In this document: piece after piece, positions 46,401 through 58,051 of the stretch
Layout of the letters: every line of letters starts with the position of its first letter
Numbering within the stretch: the stretch's first letter is position 1
Assembly (NCBI GenBank): GCA_001687465.1
Contig: LVLI01000140.1
Location: forward strand, 62,001 to 126,000
From: Halocafeteria seosinensis
Taxonomy: Eukaryota > Sar > Bigyra > Bicosoecida
Length of the DNA: 64,000 nucleotides
Reading direction: 5' to 3'
Notes under the pieces: generated by a model
Told to the model about the DNA's origin: nothing
Database searches by the model: none
The model's input: only the letters and a program-made list of their open reading frames with translations
Made by a program: the position numbers and the translations under genes

Positions 46401-46949
46401 ACCGACGATGTTTTGTCTGCAGAGCGTCCTCTGGAGCAATACGCTTCGCATGTCGGGACTAGGAGGGAAGTGATTGGTCACGCGGCAAATCATGAAGCGT
46501 ATAAACCGTCGTCACAGACGTCGCGCCATCAAGGGGACGTTTTGCCAGTCACTGAGGACGAAACGCTTACGAAGACATTAGAAAGAGTATTAGTACAGCG
46601 GCATCGGAGAATGGAACAAAACGTGCACACAATCAGAAGAACAAGCCGTGGCCTCTATGGAGCGGCGAGAAGAGCCAATGCTCGAGACGAACCCTATGAC
46701 AACCAACGTCGCCACCATTGGCATAAACCAGCGCAGCGACAGCATGAAACAAATGAGCACAATCGAGGTGAACGTTCCCGTCAAATGGAGGATCTCCCGA
46801 CTGCTCAAGAAGAACTTGTCGACAGAACCTTGGAGAGAATAATGCACCGAAGGAACCAGAGGGTGGAGGATATGGCCACAATGTCCGATAGCGAGGTAAG
46901 CGATCTTATGCATGAACTACAGCGTGAATTGGATGCGCCAATGGAATAA
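43406..46949 (+). CDS. secretory propeller-like protein with C-terminal repeats
   Basis: Exons are 43406-43716, 43789-44008, 44057-44184, 44253-44351, 44416-44465, 44527-45128, 45187-45328, 45398-45728 and 45800-46949; 1,010 residues. A signal peptide (ISRWLLVLLGLLLEASEAYT) is followed by a coiled coil (LIGSALQENQELQGVLEKEH). Residues about 180-640 alternate short beta-strands typical of a propeller (LYFSLTCSGTLSIYNKDGIE, YYIFLGTDFGELAMF, ITVIVGSSDGAIAVLK). The charged C-terminal 370 residues hold four copies of a ~39-residue motif. Exon 4 uses the acceptor ending at 44252, because the AG four bases earlier breaks the propeller frame. A weak hydrophobic patch (GSVVIIISVFKL) near residue 628 might be membrane-associated. 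Family and function are unknown. Confidence 0.72.
46023..46935 (+). repeat. four-copy ~39-residue protein repeat
   Basis: Copies start at 46023, 46278, 46566 and 46818, spaced 84-96 codons. Shared pattern: TLEE-hydrophobic-M-RR-basic stretch, then acidic-D/T-M-T-x-x-E-I-S-x-L-M-x-E-L-Q-x-E-L-D. Copies one and four are closest; copy three has lost the acidic half. DNA identity is low, so the duplication is old. Confidence 0.8.
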
Positions 46950-46980
46950 ACCTTAACCGTCTCCTTTTGCCATTTTGTTG

Positions 46981-47972
46981 CTATTCTTCGTTGTCTTGCT
47001 CGACTCTTCTACGCTTGTCGCTACTCTCGCCTGTCGCTTCAGCTGAATCATCTGTTGTTTCCGGAGCTCTCTTCTTAGATACTTCAGTGGCGCCTCCTTC
47101 TGTTGCTTGCTGCTCCTCATCTTCTTGCGCTCTATCCTCCTCTGTGTCCTTACTGTCTTTCTGTTGTTCTTCGTCGTCTGCTTGTCCACTAGTGGCTGCT
47201 TCACCTTCACCATCACCTCCTTCCTGCTCTTCAGCATTCTCGTTTTCCTCCTCTTCAGTCTCCCATACGGTAGGGTAGGAAAATGTGTCCTCATATACTG
47301 ATTCATAAACTGGCATTTCCCCTCTTCGTCGAGGCTCTTCCGCCACCATGGGCCACTCCCTGTCCTCCTCTTTGGCCTTTTTCTTCTCCCGTCTCACTTG
47401 AATATCAGCCAGGTTCTGTCCAAATTTGTTGCCATAGATATTCTTATACCCTCCAGGGCCCGATGCACATCCTCGGCAGCCACATGTCTGGTCCACAACC
47501 ACTCTCCCGGTCTCTAATTCGAACTTGGGAACCCGACATATACTAACAGAGCCGAAATTGAAATTTCGAGGGTTTATCGAGTGCGTGCAGCAGAGACGAT
47601 CATAGCCTGGTTTCTTCCATTTCGCGATCAATGCTGCATCCGCCAGTTTCTCACGGAGACAGTACTCGTACAGCTCGCGGGAGATGAGTTTATACCGGTA
47701 AAACATGTCGTAAATGTAGCGGGACCTTTGATTATTGATCTGGTACACGGGCCAGAGCAATTGAGCTCTTCGTTTGCCTTCATGAGGGTCCGCTATAGCT
47801 GCATACGCACGCCAAAAACGCCATCTATGTTATGGAGGAATACGCATGGGTACATGTAAAGGCACTCACCGTCTTTCATCTCGCTCTCCAAAGCTGTCAT
47901 AACGGGCTCGATGTAGCTCCATCCCCGAGGAGGTTTGCGCTTTCGTTGGTATCGACGCTGAATTGTACTCAT
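46981..47972 (-). CDS. BUD31: BUD31/G10 splicing factor with long acidic tail
   Basis: Exons are 47972-47870 and 47798-46981; 306 residues. BUD31 is a zinc-binding component of the NineTeen-related complex in the activated spliceosome. The first ~150 residues match the whole family: RKPPRGWSYIEPV, PHEGKRRAQLLWPVY, SRYIYDMFY, ISRELYEYCL, WKKPGYDRLCC, ICRVPKFELETGRVV and CGCRGC (zinc cluster). Normal family length is ~144; here a further ~155 residues rich in Glu/Asp/Gln follow, ending with a bipartite-like basic element (DKRRRVE), probably a nuclear signal. The initiator context and the first exon's basic stretch fit homologues. It converges with the preceding gene, 31 bp apart. Confidence 0.93.
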
Positions 47973-48903
47973 GGCCGACGTCCGGGGCGTATTATAAGCT
48001 AAATTATATTTTATTTTGCTTATTTATGGTTCGATCAAAAAATTATCAATTCATCGAATTTACTCAACAGTAGACTACCACACAGCGTGATCACGTTTGC
48101 GTTGTTGTAACAGAATTCCATATCTGGCATAATTGACTGTGGTAAGTATTGTACAACTATATAGTATCATTTGTCACTACCGAATATCACTTATCGTAAT
48201 TGCAAGTTATCATTCATTATGTCGGGTTGCTTCTTGATTTCCATGTGACACAAGGTGGCGTTTCTCGACGACGTTAAACGTTACTGGTACTGGTACTGGC
48301 ATGCTGCATTGACTGGTGCATACAGTATACAGTACCCTTGGAGATTGGATTGGGGAAGGATGCCACTCCAATTGATTTGTCCTGTTAAATAGTATCATGT
48401 GAGTAACTCTCATCGATATCTCTTTGAATGAACGAAGTTTACAATATTTGGGAAACAGTGAGAAACACGGAGAACTCACTCTCCCATCCATATCTTCCTA
48501 TTTTATATGTCTTGCCTTCTTCCCCATTGCATACCAAGTTTCTTGACAATAAAACCATTTTTTTCCCATAATGAATAGCTTGTTTTCAGTATCCTGTTAC
48601 CATATGTACTATCGTCGGTACAATACCGTACACCTTGTACTACACAAATGGTAGCAGTTCGAAAGGTCCCGTAACTACCACAAAGTTTAGTATGAAAGCA
48701 GCAGCGAAAATTGCTATGGACAATATAAGATGCAGAGCGTTTTCTGGTATCTTCTAGAACCGTTCGAGTAGGTATACCAACTTCTGTGTCCCGTGAAGAC
48801 GAGCCTTTTTCATGTCGTAATATTCTCACTACATTAATCGACGCTTTCAACAAAGTTCTCTTCATCGATAACCTCAGTTACCCCAGACACTGGAGACAAT
48901 TCC
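47973..48903. other. 0.9 kb intergenic region
   Basis: AT-rich near 47990-48060 (the BUD31 promoter side). No convincing gene; minus-strand frames at 48210-48491 and 48503-48865 lack coding character or splice logic. Confidence 0.5.
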
Positions 48904-50616
48904 TCAAGAGGGATCCTCGACATGGGGCCCTAGAACCGACATGACTGCAGTTCCTTCCAGAGCTTCTTGTACGTCTTCCCAATTCACTTTGAGGGAAACT
49001 AACTTCTTTCTATCATTTAGTTCTATTATACCTTGGGACTGTAGAAACTGGAAGAGCAGGTCAACTCCCGAAGAGCCACGGCAACCCTGCCCTGTTAGCC
49101 GGCAGAACTTACTGTATTGCTTCCGTACGGTCGCCATATCGGCAGTTGGTTCCTTCTTCTCGCGCGTGGCGAATATGGATAATAAAACGACAAGACTGTC
49201 TATAGTTAAGTTTTCGATAGCAGCACTTGCACTGTAGCGTGATCGCTTGATTGTAGTACTCATAGTTGCCAATGAAACCAATGGCTTCTCCGTCGATACT
49301 TCGATTGATTCAGAGCAGCGCGATCTCTTGCCTGATATAGGGGACGTTGAAACAGTGTAGCTCTCCATTGCAAGATCCATAGCACTCCCGCATATTTCTA
49401 ATACTTTGCGCAAGTCTCCACTGCTCTTCCCCACTGTGCGCGCCACTTTTTCTAATGCCATGGGATGAAACAACTTGTCCGCAATGCTGTTCGTCTCCCC
49501 AGGTATCCCAGGGTCGTCTATCTTTGATCGCTTGCCTGACGGTTCGTTAGCTGCCACTGAAACAATGTGTTTTAACAGAGCTACAATTTGCGGCGATTTG
49601 TAGGGCTGAAATATCACTGTCTTTGGCTGGGCGTTCACCTTGGTTAACATCGGAAGTGACTTTTCGATAGTGTTAATCGAGTTTGAAATGCCAATAACAT
49701 GAACTGGGGACAAAGTAGACTTTGACAATGTGAACAGAGTGTACAACGCTTCAAGACCGATATCGTTGGTTGCTTTAGCCGGTTTACTGCTCTTGCATAG
49801 TGTCCGACGTACACCCTTTTTCGGTTTATTGTTGGCCTTGGGTTCCTCCACTTTAATTGAATCTAGATCCTCCCTCTCCGATTCACTTTTCCTAGTGCTT
49901 GTCGTTTTGTTCTTTCGTCGAGATCCTGAAGTAATGGACACGTCACTGATAGATTTCATCCCCTTTCCTAAGACCGCGTCGATTTCGTCAATGATGACAA
50001 GGATAGGCGACGTCGTATGTTTTGCTAGTTTATTCAGATACTCAAGTCCCTGATGGCCCCGGGAGTCTTTGTTTGTGCATCGCTTTACAAGATCAGTCAC
50101 AAAGTCGTTCGGCGATGAGTATGCCATTCCATTCATCTGTATGACCCGTAGTTGGTTTCTAGAGTTCTGCGAAAACACGGACAGCCCCATCTAGAGGCGG
50201 GCACGGCAGTGGAGAAGATGAACACTTTACTTACGGTTTTTGAGAATTCTGATTCTATCTGAGAAAGAACGTGGGACTGCATGGATACAAAATAGGACAC
50301 CTGATGCTTCAGCAGCACAAGTGCACACTTCACAAACTGTACGTACCACGACCATAGTCTTGCCTGTTCCAGGACTTCCACAGACATACAGTGAGGGTAC
50401 ATGCTTTTTTTCCAATTTCTCTCCGTCACTCGAACTGACCCCCAATAAATTCAGCATGGCAGTCTTGATCACGTTCTGTTCCCTCGACCGACACGGGATA
50501 GTTGACGAGGTGGATACCGTGCCGGGTGCTACGGGATCCTCTGTCTCTGAATGGTCCTTATATCCATTATTTGTTCGAAATACCTGTCTGATGGATTCTA
50601 TTTCGCTTATCTCCAT
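48904..50616 (-). CDS. CDC6: CDC6/ORC1-type replication-licensing ATPase
   Basis: Exons are 50616-50347, 50258-50235 (24 nt) and 50166-48904; 518 residues. It is an AAA+ initiator ATPase that loads MCM2-7 with ORC. It has LYVCGSPGTGKT (Walker A), ILVIIDEID (Walker B), VIGISNSINTIEKSLPML (sensor 1 region, as in CDC6), GDLRKVLEICGSAMD (sensor 2) and a C-terminal winged helix (LLFQFLQSQGIIELND). About 60 basic, serine/lysine-rich residues are inserted after Walker B. The N-terminus is uncertain: an upstream open frame (50800-50580) could join in phase through a 43-nt intron, shorter than any other here. The upstream extension would add about 50 net residues of unknown type. Confidence 0.86.
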
Positions 50617-51491
50617 TGTAGTGGCGCTGTATCAGCTCCTGTAGCCTGTCTAGCGAAGCACTGCGATTTTGTGATGTTAATTTGAAATGCGAGATCCCGA
50701 ATTCCAATAGCATGTACAATGCGCGACTTGTGTCCAAGGATGAGACTGCATTAAATGGAACCACTTGATCAAATTCAATACTGTGAGCTAATTTCAACAA
50801 TCCAACGTGGAGGCATTCGATAGTGGGAAGGGAGCATGAGCAAGTGTTTTGAATGCACCCCGCTTGGCGCGCACTTGGTCGCCGGTTGTAGATAGACCAG
50901 GTTCACAACACACCAGCACTGGTGTTTCGTTCAAAACCAACCAACGGGCTACGCTGAAGGGAAACCGCTTGATGGACAAATAGCAGTGGTTGGTTCTAAT
51001 ATGGAAACGAGTTGTTGCCTTGTAGTCATTGTGTGTGGTGGTGGAATAGCATAGCGAACCGTGAGAAGCCGGTTTGTGATCGCAATGCATGGGCGAACGC
51101 GTGCATTGTGTCCATCAAAATAGCATAAGAGCACACAGCCTGTGACACATGTCTTATACACGTAAGTCGACGTTGTCGCAGCTCGGTAGTGCACACCAAG
51201 ATTCACCGGTAAAAGGTAAATGGCCGTTGGCAAGCTGTGCAAGCTAGCTTCACAAAACTGATTTCTCAAGAAGTCTTGCTGGGATGTTCTGCAGACTGCA
51301 GCTATTATGTTGCGCACCGTGATTTTGTTGAGCGCAATTTCACGTTCAGTTTCGACAGCTGTAATTGTGTTGCATCTGCGAAAAGGGGGAAGGGAAATAT
51401 AATAGTGCTTGTACATTTTGTATATCACTGGGTTTGCCTCGGCTTGTTGAACCCTCGGAATAGCAGTCTTTTTCGCGTGTATGAGAGAGTG
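50617..51491. other. 0.9 kb divergent intergenic region
   Basis: Between CDC6 (-) and the first BPI-like gene (+). It contains the possible CDC6 5' extension at 50800-50617. Longer overlapping frames at 51509-50949 (-) and 51237-51491 (+) are not supported. Confidence 0.4.
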
Positions 51492-53294
51492 ATGAGACTT
51501 TTTTCTCACACGATATACTTCTTTTTTGTTCTGGGACTTGCCGTATTCAATACGGCGGGGGCCATATCCCCTGGTTCAGGACTTAGAGCTCCCATTGTAA
51601 AGCCACCCCAGGGAGGCTCCCGGGAAACTACGAACGTAAGAAGGAAGGATGCAGATTTAAACTTGGGACCAATTATTTACTGATTTACCGCTTACAGGTT
51701 ACCGCGTTGCGAGCTGGTCTAACACAGAAAGGGCTGACATGGATCGCCGATACAGCACAAACAGTAATTAATCGGTATATTACAACCCTTCCGCTTCCAA
51801 ATGTGACTGTGGAAAAGATGGGAGTGGACGCATTGTTATACGATATTGAGTGCTCTGATATTTCCGTAGAAAAAGTTGATATCACGATGAAGGATAATCT
51901 CCAGGCCAAAATACAGAACGTCTCCGCCAAGTGCCCTGGAAAATGGAAGGTCTCGTCGCTGCTGTTGAGCGGCCACGGTACAGCAGATGTCACTGTACAA
52001 ACGGCGAAGGGATCTTTGGACATTAGCGCCACAACAAATTCGTCTGGACATCTGGCACTTACTGCAAGTGATGTTAAGTTTGACATGGGAAATGTTACCG
52101 TGAATATGAAAGGGAGTGGTGTCAGCGGCAAGATTATCGAATGGCTTGAAGGGTTGCTACAAGGTTGGATCATTAAAACAGCCGAAAAAACGATCGAACA
52201 GCAGCTTACGGAACTCATTAATGTCAACATAACGCATATCCTTCAGGAGCTGCCGACTTCAGTTGACTTCCCTCTGCCAGCACCGTATAACGTGTCAGCA
52301 TTGAACCTGGGTGCTACTTCTGTTACTCAAGCTTCTAGTGCGTTTCTGGGAGCGGGTTTTCAAGGATTTTTTGCTGATAAGAACGATCCATCAACACTTC
52401 CTCCTTTTGTGTTTCCCCAGCTGTAAGTGCAACCTAAACCCTGGCGTTTCTTAGGATGCTGATACATGGCATTGTTCGCTTCGTTTTCGCAGACCTCCTT
52501 ATGCGAAGAGCTCTGTAGATTCTTCCTTCGTTCAAACTCTAATCTCGAACAATACAATTGGAAGTGCTATATGGGTGTTGCAACGGAATGGCCTTCTTTC
52601 CAAGACTGTTTACCCTGATGATATTCCTTCGCACTTTCCTTTGCAGCTGTATACCAACAGCCCCGACTGGAAGTATATAGCGCCCAAACTAAACAAGGTG
52701 TACCCAAACGATCCAATGCATTTAGTGTTGAGCGTTGAGCAAGGCTCCGAAGTCCGATCTTCGAAATCGAAGGACTCATTCTTCCTGAATTCTTCCCTTT
52801 CTATGGACTTCCAAGCTGTTGAAAACGAACCCGTGACTGCTTTTAGGTTCTCCTGCCCTCTTGAAACGACATTATCGTTGGATGTACAGCAAGGAAAGGG
52901 CAATGGAAGTGAAAAGCAGCTAATTGTTGGTGAAATAAAGAGCGTATCTTGCGATGTAACCATTGTTAATAGCACTGTCGGAAAGGTAGATTACAGTGGA
53001 CTTCGACGAGGTGTGAACTTTATTCTTCGATACCTGCTCAAGCCCATAATCAATAAGGTTCTCGAAGGTGGGATACCATTGCCATGCGGCTCGACGTTGA
53101 AACTAAAAAACTCTTCAATTAGCTTCGATAACGACTACGCTGTGTTAGGCACGATGGCCGAAATAGATTTACCGAGTTTACTTGGCTCTGGAGTTTCCGT
53201 TCCTGCGGATGCACTGCCTGAAAGAGAGGTGTCTCGACTGAGAAGAGAATTCCAACAGGAAGTAAAGGAATCACAAGTTAAGTGGGCATTATAA
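51492..53294 (+). CDS. LBP/BPI/PLUNC-family secreted protein, copy 1
   Basis: Exons are 51492-51635, 51698-52422 and 52493-53294; 556 residues. A signal peptide (LFSHTIYFFFVLGLAVFNTAG) precedes two tandem lipid-binding halves of the bactericidal/permeability-increasing fold. The N-terminal half begins VTALRAGLTQKGLTWIADTA, with paired cysteines near IECSD and NVSAKCPGKW (the BPI disulfide region), an amphipathic helix IIEWLEGLLQGWIIKTAEKT, and the central boundary LPPFVFPQL. The C-terminal half has FVQTLISNNTIGSAIWVLQ, DDIPSHFPLQL and YPNDPMHLVLSV. Animal members bind LPS or lipids; the ligand here is unknown. It is followed 356 bp later by a paralogue. Confidence 0.85.
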
Positions 53295-53650
53295 GAGGAT
53301 ATATAAAAGCGAATATTAAAATACACAACTCTTATACACTGTTTATTCCGGAAGTAACCCAAAGTTTGTATTTTTCATAGCTGGCCGTCGTCTTCTGCGT
53401 GCAAGTTGAAGTATTGTTGTATAAGCGCACTACACTCTACTGCGGAACGGGAGTGACAGTGGCGGATGTTCCGACAGCTGTAGACACATGAAAATGCTTA
53501 TTGGGTGAATTCTTTTGGGTTGGTAACGAACGGTATTTGCATGCAGTACGTCCTGGATTTACCGGTGGATTCGATCGGGTATAGTAAAAGGTCGGTCTTG
53601 TCTCATATTCCGTTTGTAGTTTTCCGAAAGCCATCTGTAATATTACCATT

Positions 53651-55516
53651 ATGCGTTCTTTCAAGTCCAATTCCTCTATATTATGGGCATTGGTAGCATT
53701 CTCCCTTATAGCTGGCTGCACCCAGCAAGCCTCTGCAGTCAAGGCTGCTCGGCGTTCTCTACGAGGAGCCGATCTTAACACCGACGTAAGTTGCCCGGCC
53801 GGCAACCCTGTCGCTGGATCTCAGGATATCCTTGTGCCTGAGTAATACTGCTACAGGTTACCGCTTTCAGGGCAGCATTAACCCAAGGAGGCTTCAACTG
53901 GATCACAGAGACGGCCCAAGAAGCTATTGAGAAGTATTTCACGAGTATATCGATACCAGAACTCACTTTTGAAAAGGATAAAATCGAAGGGAAAGTTTAC
54001 AACATCGAGTGTACGAACATCAAAGTGGGTAACATTGCCTTGGAAGTCGAAAACCAACTTCATGGGACCGTTTCCGATATCTCGTAAGTCCTAACTCACT
54101 GAGGTATCTAACACTTCATGCCGCACATGTTACATGCTCATGGTGTGCAGCCTCGAATGCTCTGCAACTTGGGAACTGAAGCTGGAGATCTGGCCTCACC
54201 CGCACAAGCATGGAACGGCTGACCTCTCTACAAGTAATGCCGGTGCCACTCTCGTAGTAGATGTTGCAGCTGATGGTGCTGGCCATGCTACTGTAGACCC
54301 CAGCAGCGTTAGCGTCAGACTTGGGGATCTCAAAGTCCACATACATGGAGGAATTATAGGAGACATATTGGACTTCTTCAAGGATATCTTGCTTCACTGG
54401 GTTGAGAAATACGTGGAGAAGAGTGTTGAAAACGGATTAAGTGACCTGATTAAGACCAAGATCAACAAAGCCTTGCAAGAGATTCCAGTGGTGATTGACT
54501 TGAAAGTGGCTCCCCCGTTCAATGTGTCACTCATGAACATGGGGATCACGTCTCTACCTCATGTCTCCAGTGCCTACATTGGAGCTGGATTGCAAGGATA
54601 TTTTGTCAATGTCGATAACCCAACTACACTTCCACCCTACGCTCCTCCGTCTCTGTAAGTTACTATGGAGTTACGGGACTCTCCGAATCTATACACATTA
54701 CTCACGTTTCTTACTTGCAGACCAAATTACGACCCGGCTACTGCAGATTCCTCGTACATCCAGCTGGTAGTCTCTGGCTATACAGTTGAAAGCGCGTTCT
54801 GGGTATTTCAATCGCATCATCTTCTACAAGACATTATTGGACCGAACACTGTGCCACCGAACTTTCCATTGAAACTGAATACAAATGATCCCGTATGGGC
54901 ACTAATCGCGCCGAAGATGCCGTCCGTCTATCCCAATGATGATATTCAAATCCTCTTTGAAGTCCAGTCAGGAACTTCCGTTACTTCAGCGGCAAAAGAC
55001 GATTCCTTTTCAGTAGATATTCCCATTGCTATGGCCATTCAGCCATTGACACCAGGCGGACCGGAAAGTGCTTTCGTCTTAGGATGTCCGATGAAAACGT
55101 CGCTCACTCTCGCGGTAAAGGATAGACTTAACAGTTCTACAGGACAAACACAGCAAGTAATTGCTGGTTCAATGAAGTACTTGTCCTGTGATTTGGCTCT
55201 TGAGAACTCCACTGTTGGGCCTGTGCACTTCAGTGCTTTGAAAGATGGAATTTCGTTCGCTATCGACGACGTATTGATGCCTTTATTGAATGCGTTCTTG
55301 AGGGTAGGCATTCCCATTCCCAGTGGCTCTTTTGTAGAGCTTACGAATACTTCCGTTACATTCGGCGACAACTACGCCGTTGTTGGATCCATGGCAACGG
55401 TAAACTTGACAAAAATTCTACCAGGGGACGAACAATACCATCGCTTGCTTTCTCCGAAGGAGATAACAGAAATCCGGCAGCAATTTAACAGCAATGTCAG
55501 GGAAAAGTATAGCTAA
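53651..55516 (+). CDS. LBP/BPI/PLUNC-family secreted protein, copy 2
   Basis: Exons are 53651-53785, 53857-54083, 54151-54654 and 54721-55516; 553 residues. The signal peptide is ILWALVAFSLIAGCTQQASA. It is collinear with copy 1: VTAFRAALTQGGFNWITETA, YNIECTNIKVGNI, SLECSATWEL, ILDFFKDILLHWVEKYVEKS, AGLQGYFVNVDNPTTLPPY, GPNTVPPNFPLKL and YPNDDIQILFEV. The first and last introns are at the same positions and phases as in copy 1; the middle intron (54084-54150) is absent from copy 1. An AATAAA lies about 10 bp after the stop. Likely secreted or vacuolar and lipid-binding. A possible innate antibacterial role is inference only. Confidence 0.85.
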
Positions 55517-55522
55517 CTGAAG

Positions 55523-55680
55523 TTCAATAAATGTATTATTTGACATAAATATGCATGTGTAGGTAGGTTGCTTACCCAATCATGTACTTTCCAGTCCTGA
55601 AGCTATGTTTTCTCCATTAATGCTAACTGCCACAGTCTCACACTTTAGTCTAGTAACACTAAAAATCACTTGAAATACTC
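55523..55680 (+). repeat. direct repeat, copy A
   Basis: About 155 bp that recur at 56111-56263 with small indels and roughly 85% identity by eye. Shared blocks include TCAATAAATGTAT, GTACTTTCCAGTCCT and GCTATGTTTTCTCCATTAAT. Copy A forms the 3' flank of BPI-like copy 2 and contains its candidate polyadenylation signal. Confidence 0.85.
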
Positions 55681-56110
55681 AACATCAGAATTCCGGAATC
55701 CGGGATACGATGCAATGTTATTTTGTGCTACACTGCTGCTACAGTATTTTCGACCACAATGGGGTTATTGTCCGTTCGGATCGAGAAAGTGATATTCTTC
55801 GTGAATGGTACCCGAAAAAATGCTGACCTGTCCATGGCATAAGTGCCAGTTTATTTCACACGCTCAATCGCGGTGAACAATACCTACAAATGAGGAATCT
55901 TCCGCATGGAGCCTCTAGCTCACACTGTTACCTCTCACAAACAGAAGTTCACCCGGTAATACGGGAGCAGCATAGCACTAGACCAGCAGCTCACCAGCTC
56001 TCTTCGCCGAGCATTTATCGTTGACGTTGGGCCTGTTTGTTTTATGAGACCTGAACGTCATTAATGAGCATCAAATACCCTTCATAGACATTGGAAAACC
56101 CTTTGGGAGG

Positions 56111-56263
56111 TCAATAAATGTATCATTTGACATGAATATGCATGTGGTAAGGCAACCTACCTAATCTTGGTACTTTCCAGTCCTAAGCTATGTTTTCTCC
56201 ATTAATTCTAGCTGCCAACGTCTCACACTTTAGTGTAGTGATATAATAATCACTTGAAATACT
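56111..56263 (+). repeat. direct repeat, copy B
   Basis: Second copy; its right end overlaps the last codons and stop of the dioxygenase gene (stop at 56252-56250), so that gene's 3' end was probably the source. Confidence 0.85.
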
Positions 56264-57279
56264 CCATAAAACTCTCCAGTTCTTCTGTAGTTCCCCCCTC
56301 AGCAGTCCCTCCTGGAAGCCCCTGTGGTCGTAGTAAATCAAAAATCAAGACGACGCGACTCTCCTTCTCGTCATCATTGAAGGCGGAGTGTGTCTGAGAA
56401 TCGTCGAACACGATGACTTCATGATTGTGGTGTTGTTGTTCGTCGTCTTCTACTAGAACGCCACAGTGGCCCACAGATGGTAGTCGCAAAGGTAAATGAC
56501 ATCGTAGAACGTAGTTTGACAGATCTCCCCACCCCTGAAAAAAAGAAGAATCCCAACCAGGGCTACATACGGTGATAAATGTTATACGGACCATATGGAT
56601 TGCAAAACCTTACCCTATGAGGAGAGAGCTCTGTATTCGGGCCGAGACGGGAAAACAGCGCTGTGCGGATCCCAGGTAGTGCTTTCAACAAGCGCACTGT
56701 ATTGGGAACTTTATCGCAAAACTGGTTTATCCACCGAGTCTGACTAGGATCGTATGCTGAACAGAAAGTAGAAGCACTTTGGACACCTGGCAAGGGGATT
56801 CCGAAATACGGTTCACCTCTCAACGTACCTGGAAACGTGTGAACGAGTGGGAAGACCTTCCATTCGTCTCCATCGTCGTCGTACAGATTATGTTCTGGCC
56901 AGTCTGGCCAACTTGTCTTCTCTATGTACTTTAATTCATCTAAAATCACGTGTTTGTGTTTTAGGAGTTCCTGTGTGGAGTAATACACCCGTGAGACCTA
57001 ACGCGAGTTCGCCGCTAACCGGCTACTTACGCGCAAGAACGGGAACGTAGTACGCCACTCATAGAAAGTCGGTGCTTCCTCCCTGCCTTCCCATGGCTTC
57101 TCTGTAGGAGGTTCGAATGGGATCGTGAAACTATCAGACACGTGCGTGATCTGTGTACTCTGTAAAGCGAAATTGTCCTCCTCTTCCGGAAGCTCCTCTT
57201 GGTCGATGCCGTGGTGCTCCGATTTACCACCCCCAGTGGGGGGCACACCATCTTTGCTCATACTCATCGTAGAGCTCAT
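56250..57279 (-). CDS. aspartyl/asparaginyl beta-hydroxylase-like dioxygenase
   Basis: Exons are 57279-57031, 56970-56614 and 56534-56250; 296 residues. It is an Fe(II)/2-oxoglutarate oxygenase of the AspH fold. Visible features: WPDWPEHNLYDDDGDEWKVF, LPGIRTALFSRLGPNTELSP-HR (first iron His, junction of exons 2/3), GDLSNYVLRCHLPLRLP, HCGVLVEDD, VIVFDDSQTHSAFNDDEKES (second iron His in THSAFN), and RVVLIFDLLRP (2-oxoglutarate Arg). There is no membrane anchor or TPR region, unlike animal ASPH, so it is a compact cytosolic form. The substrate is unknown. The N-terminal 60 residues are acidic and low complexity. Confidence 0.86.
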
Positions 57280-57378
57280 TGTGGTGGAACGTTCAAGATG
57301 AAACTAATCTGCTGAATTGTACCGTATAATTCAATTCTCCCTTGTCGGTCGCAAGAGTTCAAACCCACTTCACATGTT

Positions 57379-57750
57379 TCAGAACCTCCTTACACTTACA
57401 TACCGCAAACAATTTTTTCGGTAGATTAAAATTGTACCATTTTTTAATTTTTTTCTTAAAACTCTGGGATGAAAACTAGGCTGTCTAATATCATAGACTG
57501 CATGTACGTGAGAAGAGGCATCTTCCTTGCAGACAGGAGCTTTGTCAAATGCAAATCCACAAGACACACGTGACGAAGGAATGCCATTCTGCTGGCCGAG
57601 TTGCAGACTTAGAAGGAATTGAGATTGCCTCTGAGCTAGGGGTTTTGCTCTGGCGAAGCAAATGTCAAATTCCTGTGCTGAAATATAACACACTGCTATG
57701 TGCCATTGCCCATTCTCCAGGAATTTCTTTCCATACCACTCATCCTTCAA
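57379..57750 (-). CDS. hypothetical minus-strand frame
   Basis: About 120 codons open upstream of a terminal stop at 57379; it lacks an ATG of its own and would need an upstream exon. The sequence looks moderately coding (YGKKFLENGQWHIAVCY). No family was recognised. It lies between divergent genes and may be chance. Confidence 0.25.
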   Translation of the reverse strand: MKDEWYGKKFLENGQWHIAVCYISAQEFDICFARAKPLAQRQSQFLLSLQLGQQNGIPSSRVSCGFAFDKAPVCKEDASSHVHAVYDIRQPSFHPRVLRKKLKNGTILIYRKNCLRYVSVRRF

Positions 57751-58051
57751 AACGGCATGTCTCCTCGAAAATACAATATACAGTACTTAGAAAATTAATA
57801 TGTTTGTCAGGTGATGCAAGGATATCAAGCTTGTTTGGTTCTGCTCGCCGGCGTTGTTTATTCCGAATTTGGTACCGGGAAACGTGTAAACACACCCATC
57901 CATCAGTGAAGAGCACGGTGAATTCTTGAATAACTCAATATTAACATCTGATTGTAGTATAATTACTGTAGTCGGCTGTATAATAGGCTGCAAATACACT
58001 GGGAATTCCTCTTTCTTCAAGGAGAATTCTTCTTTTTCAGGAGCATTCAAT

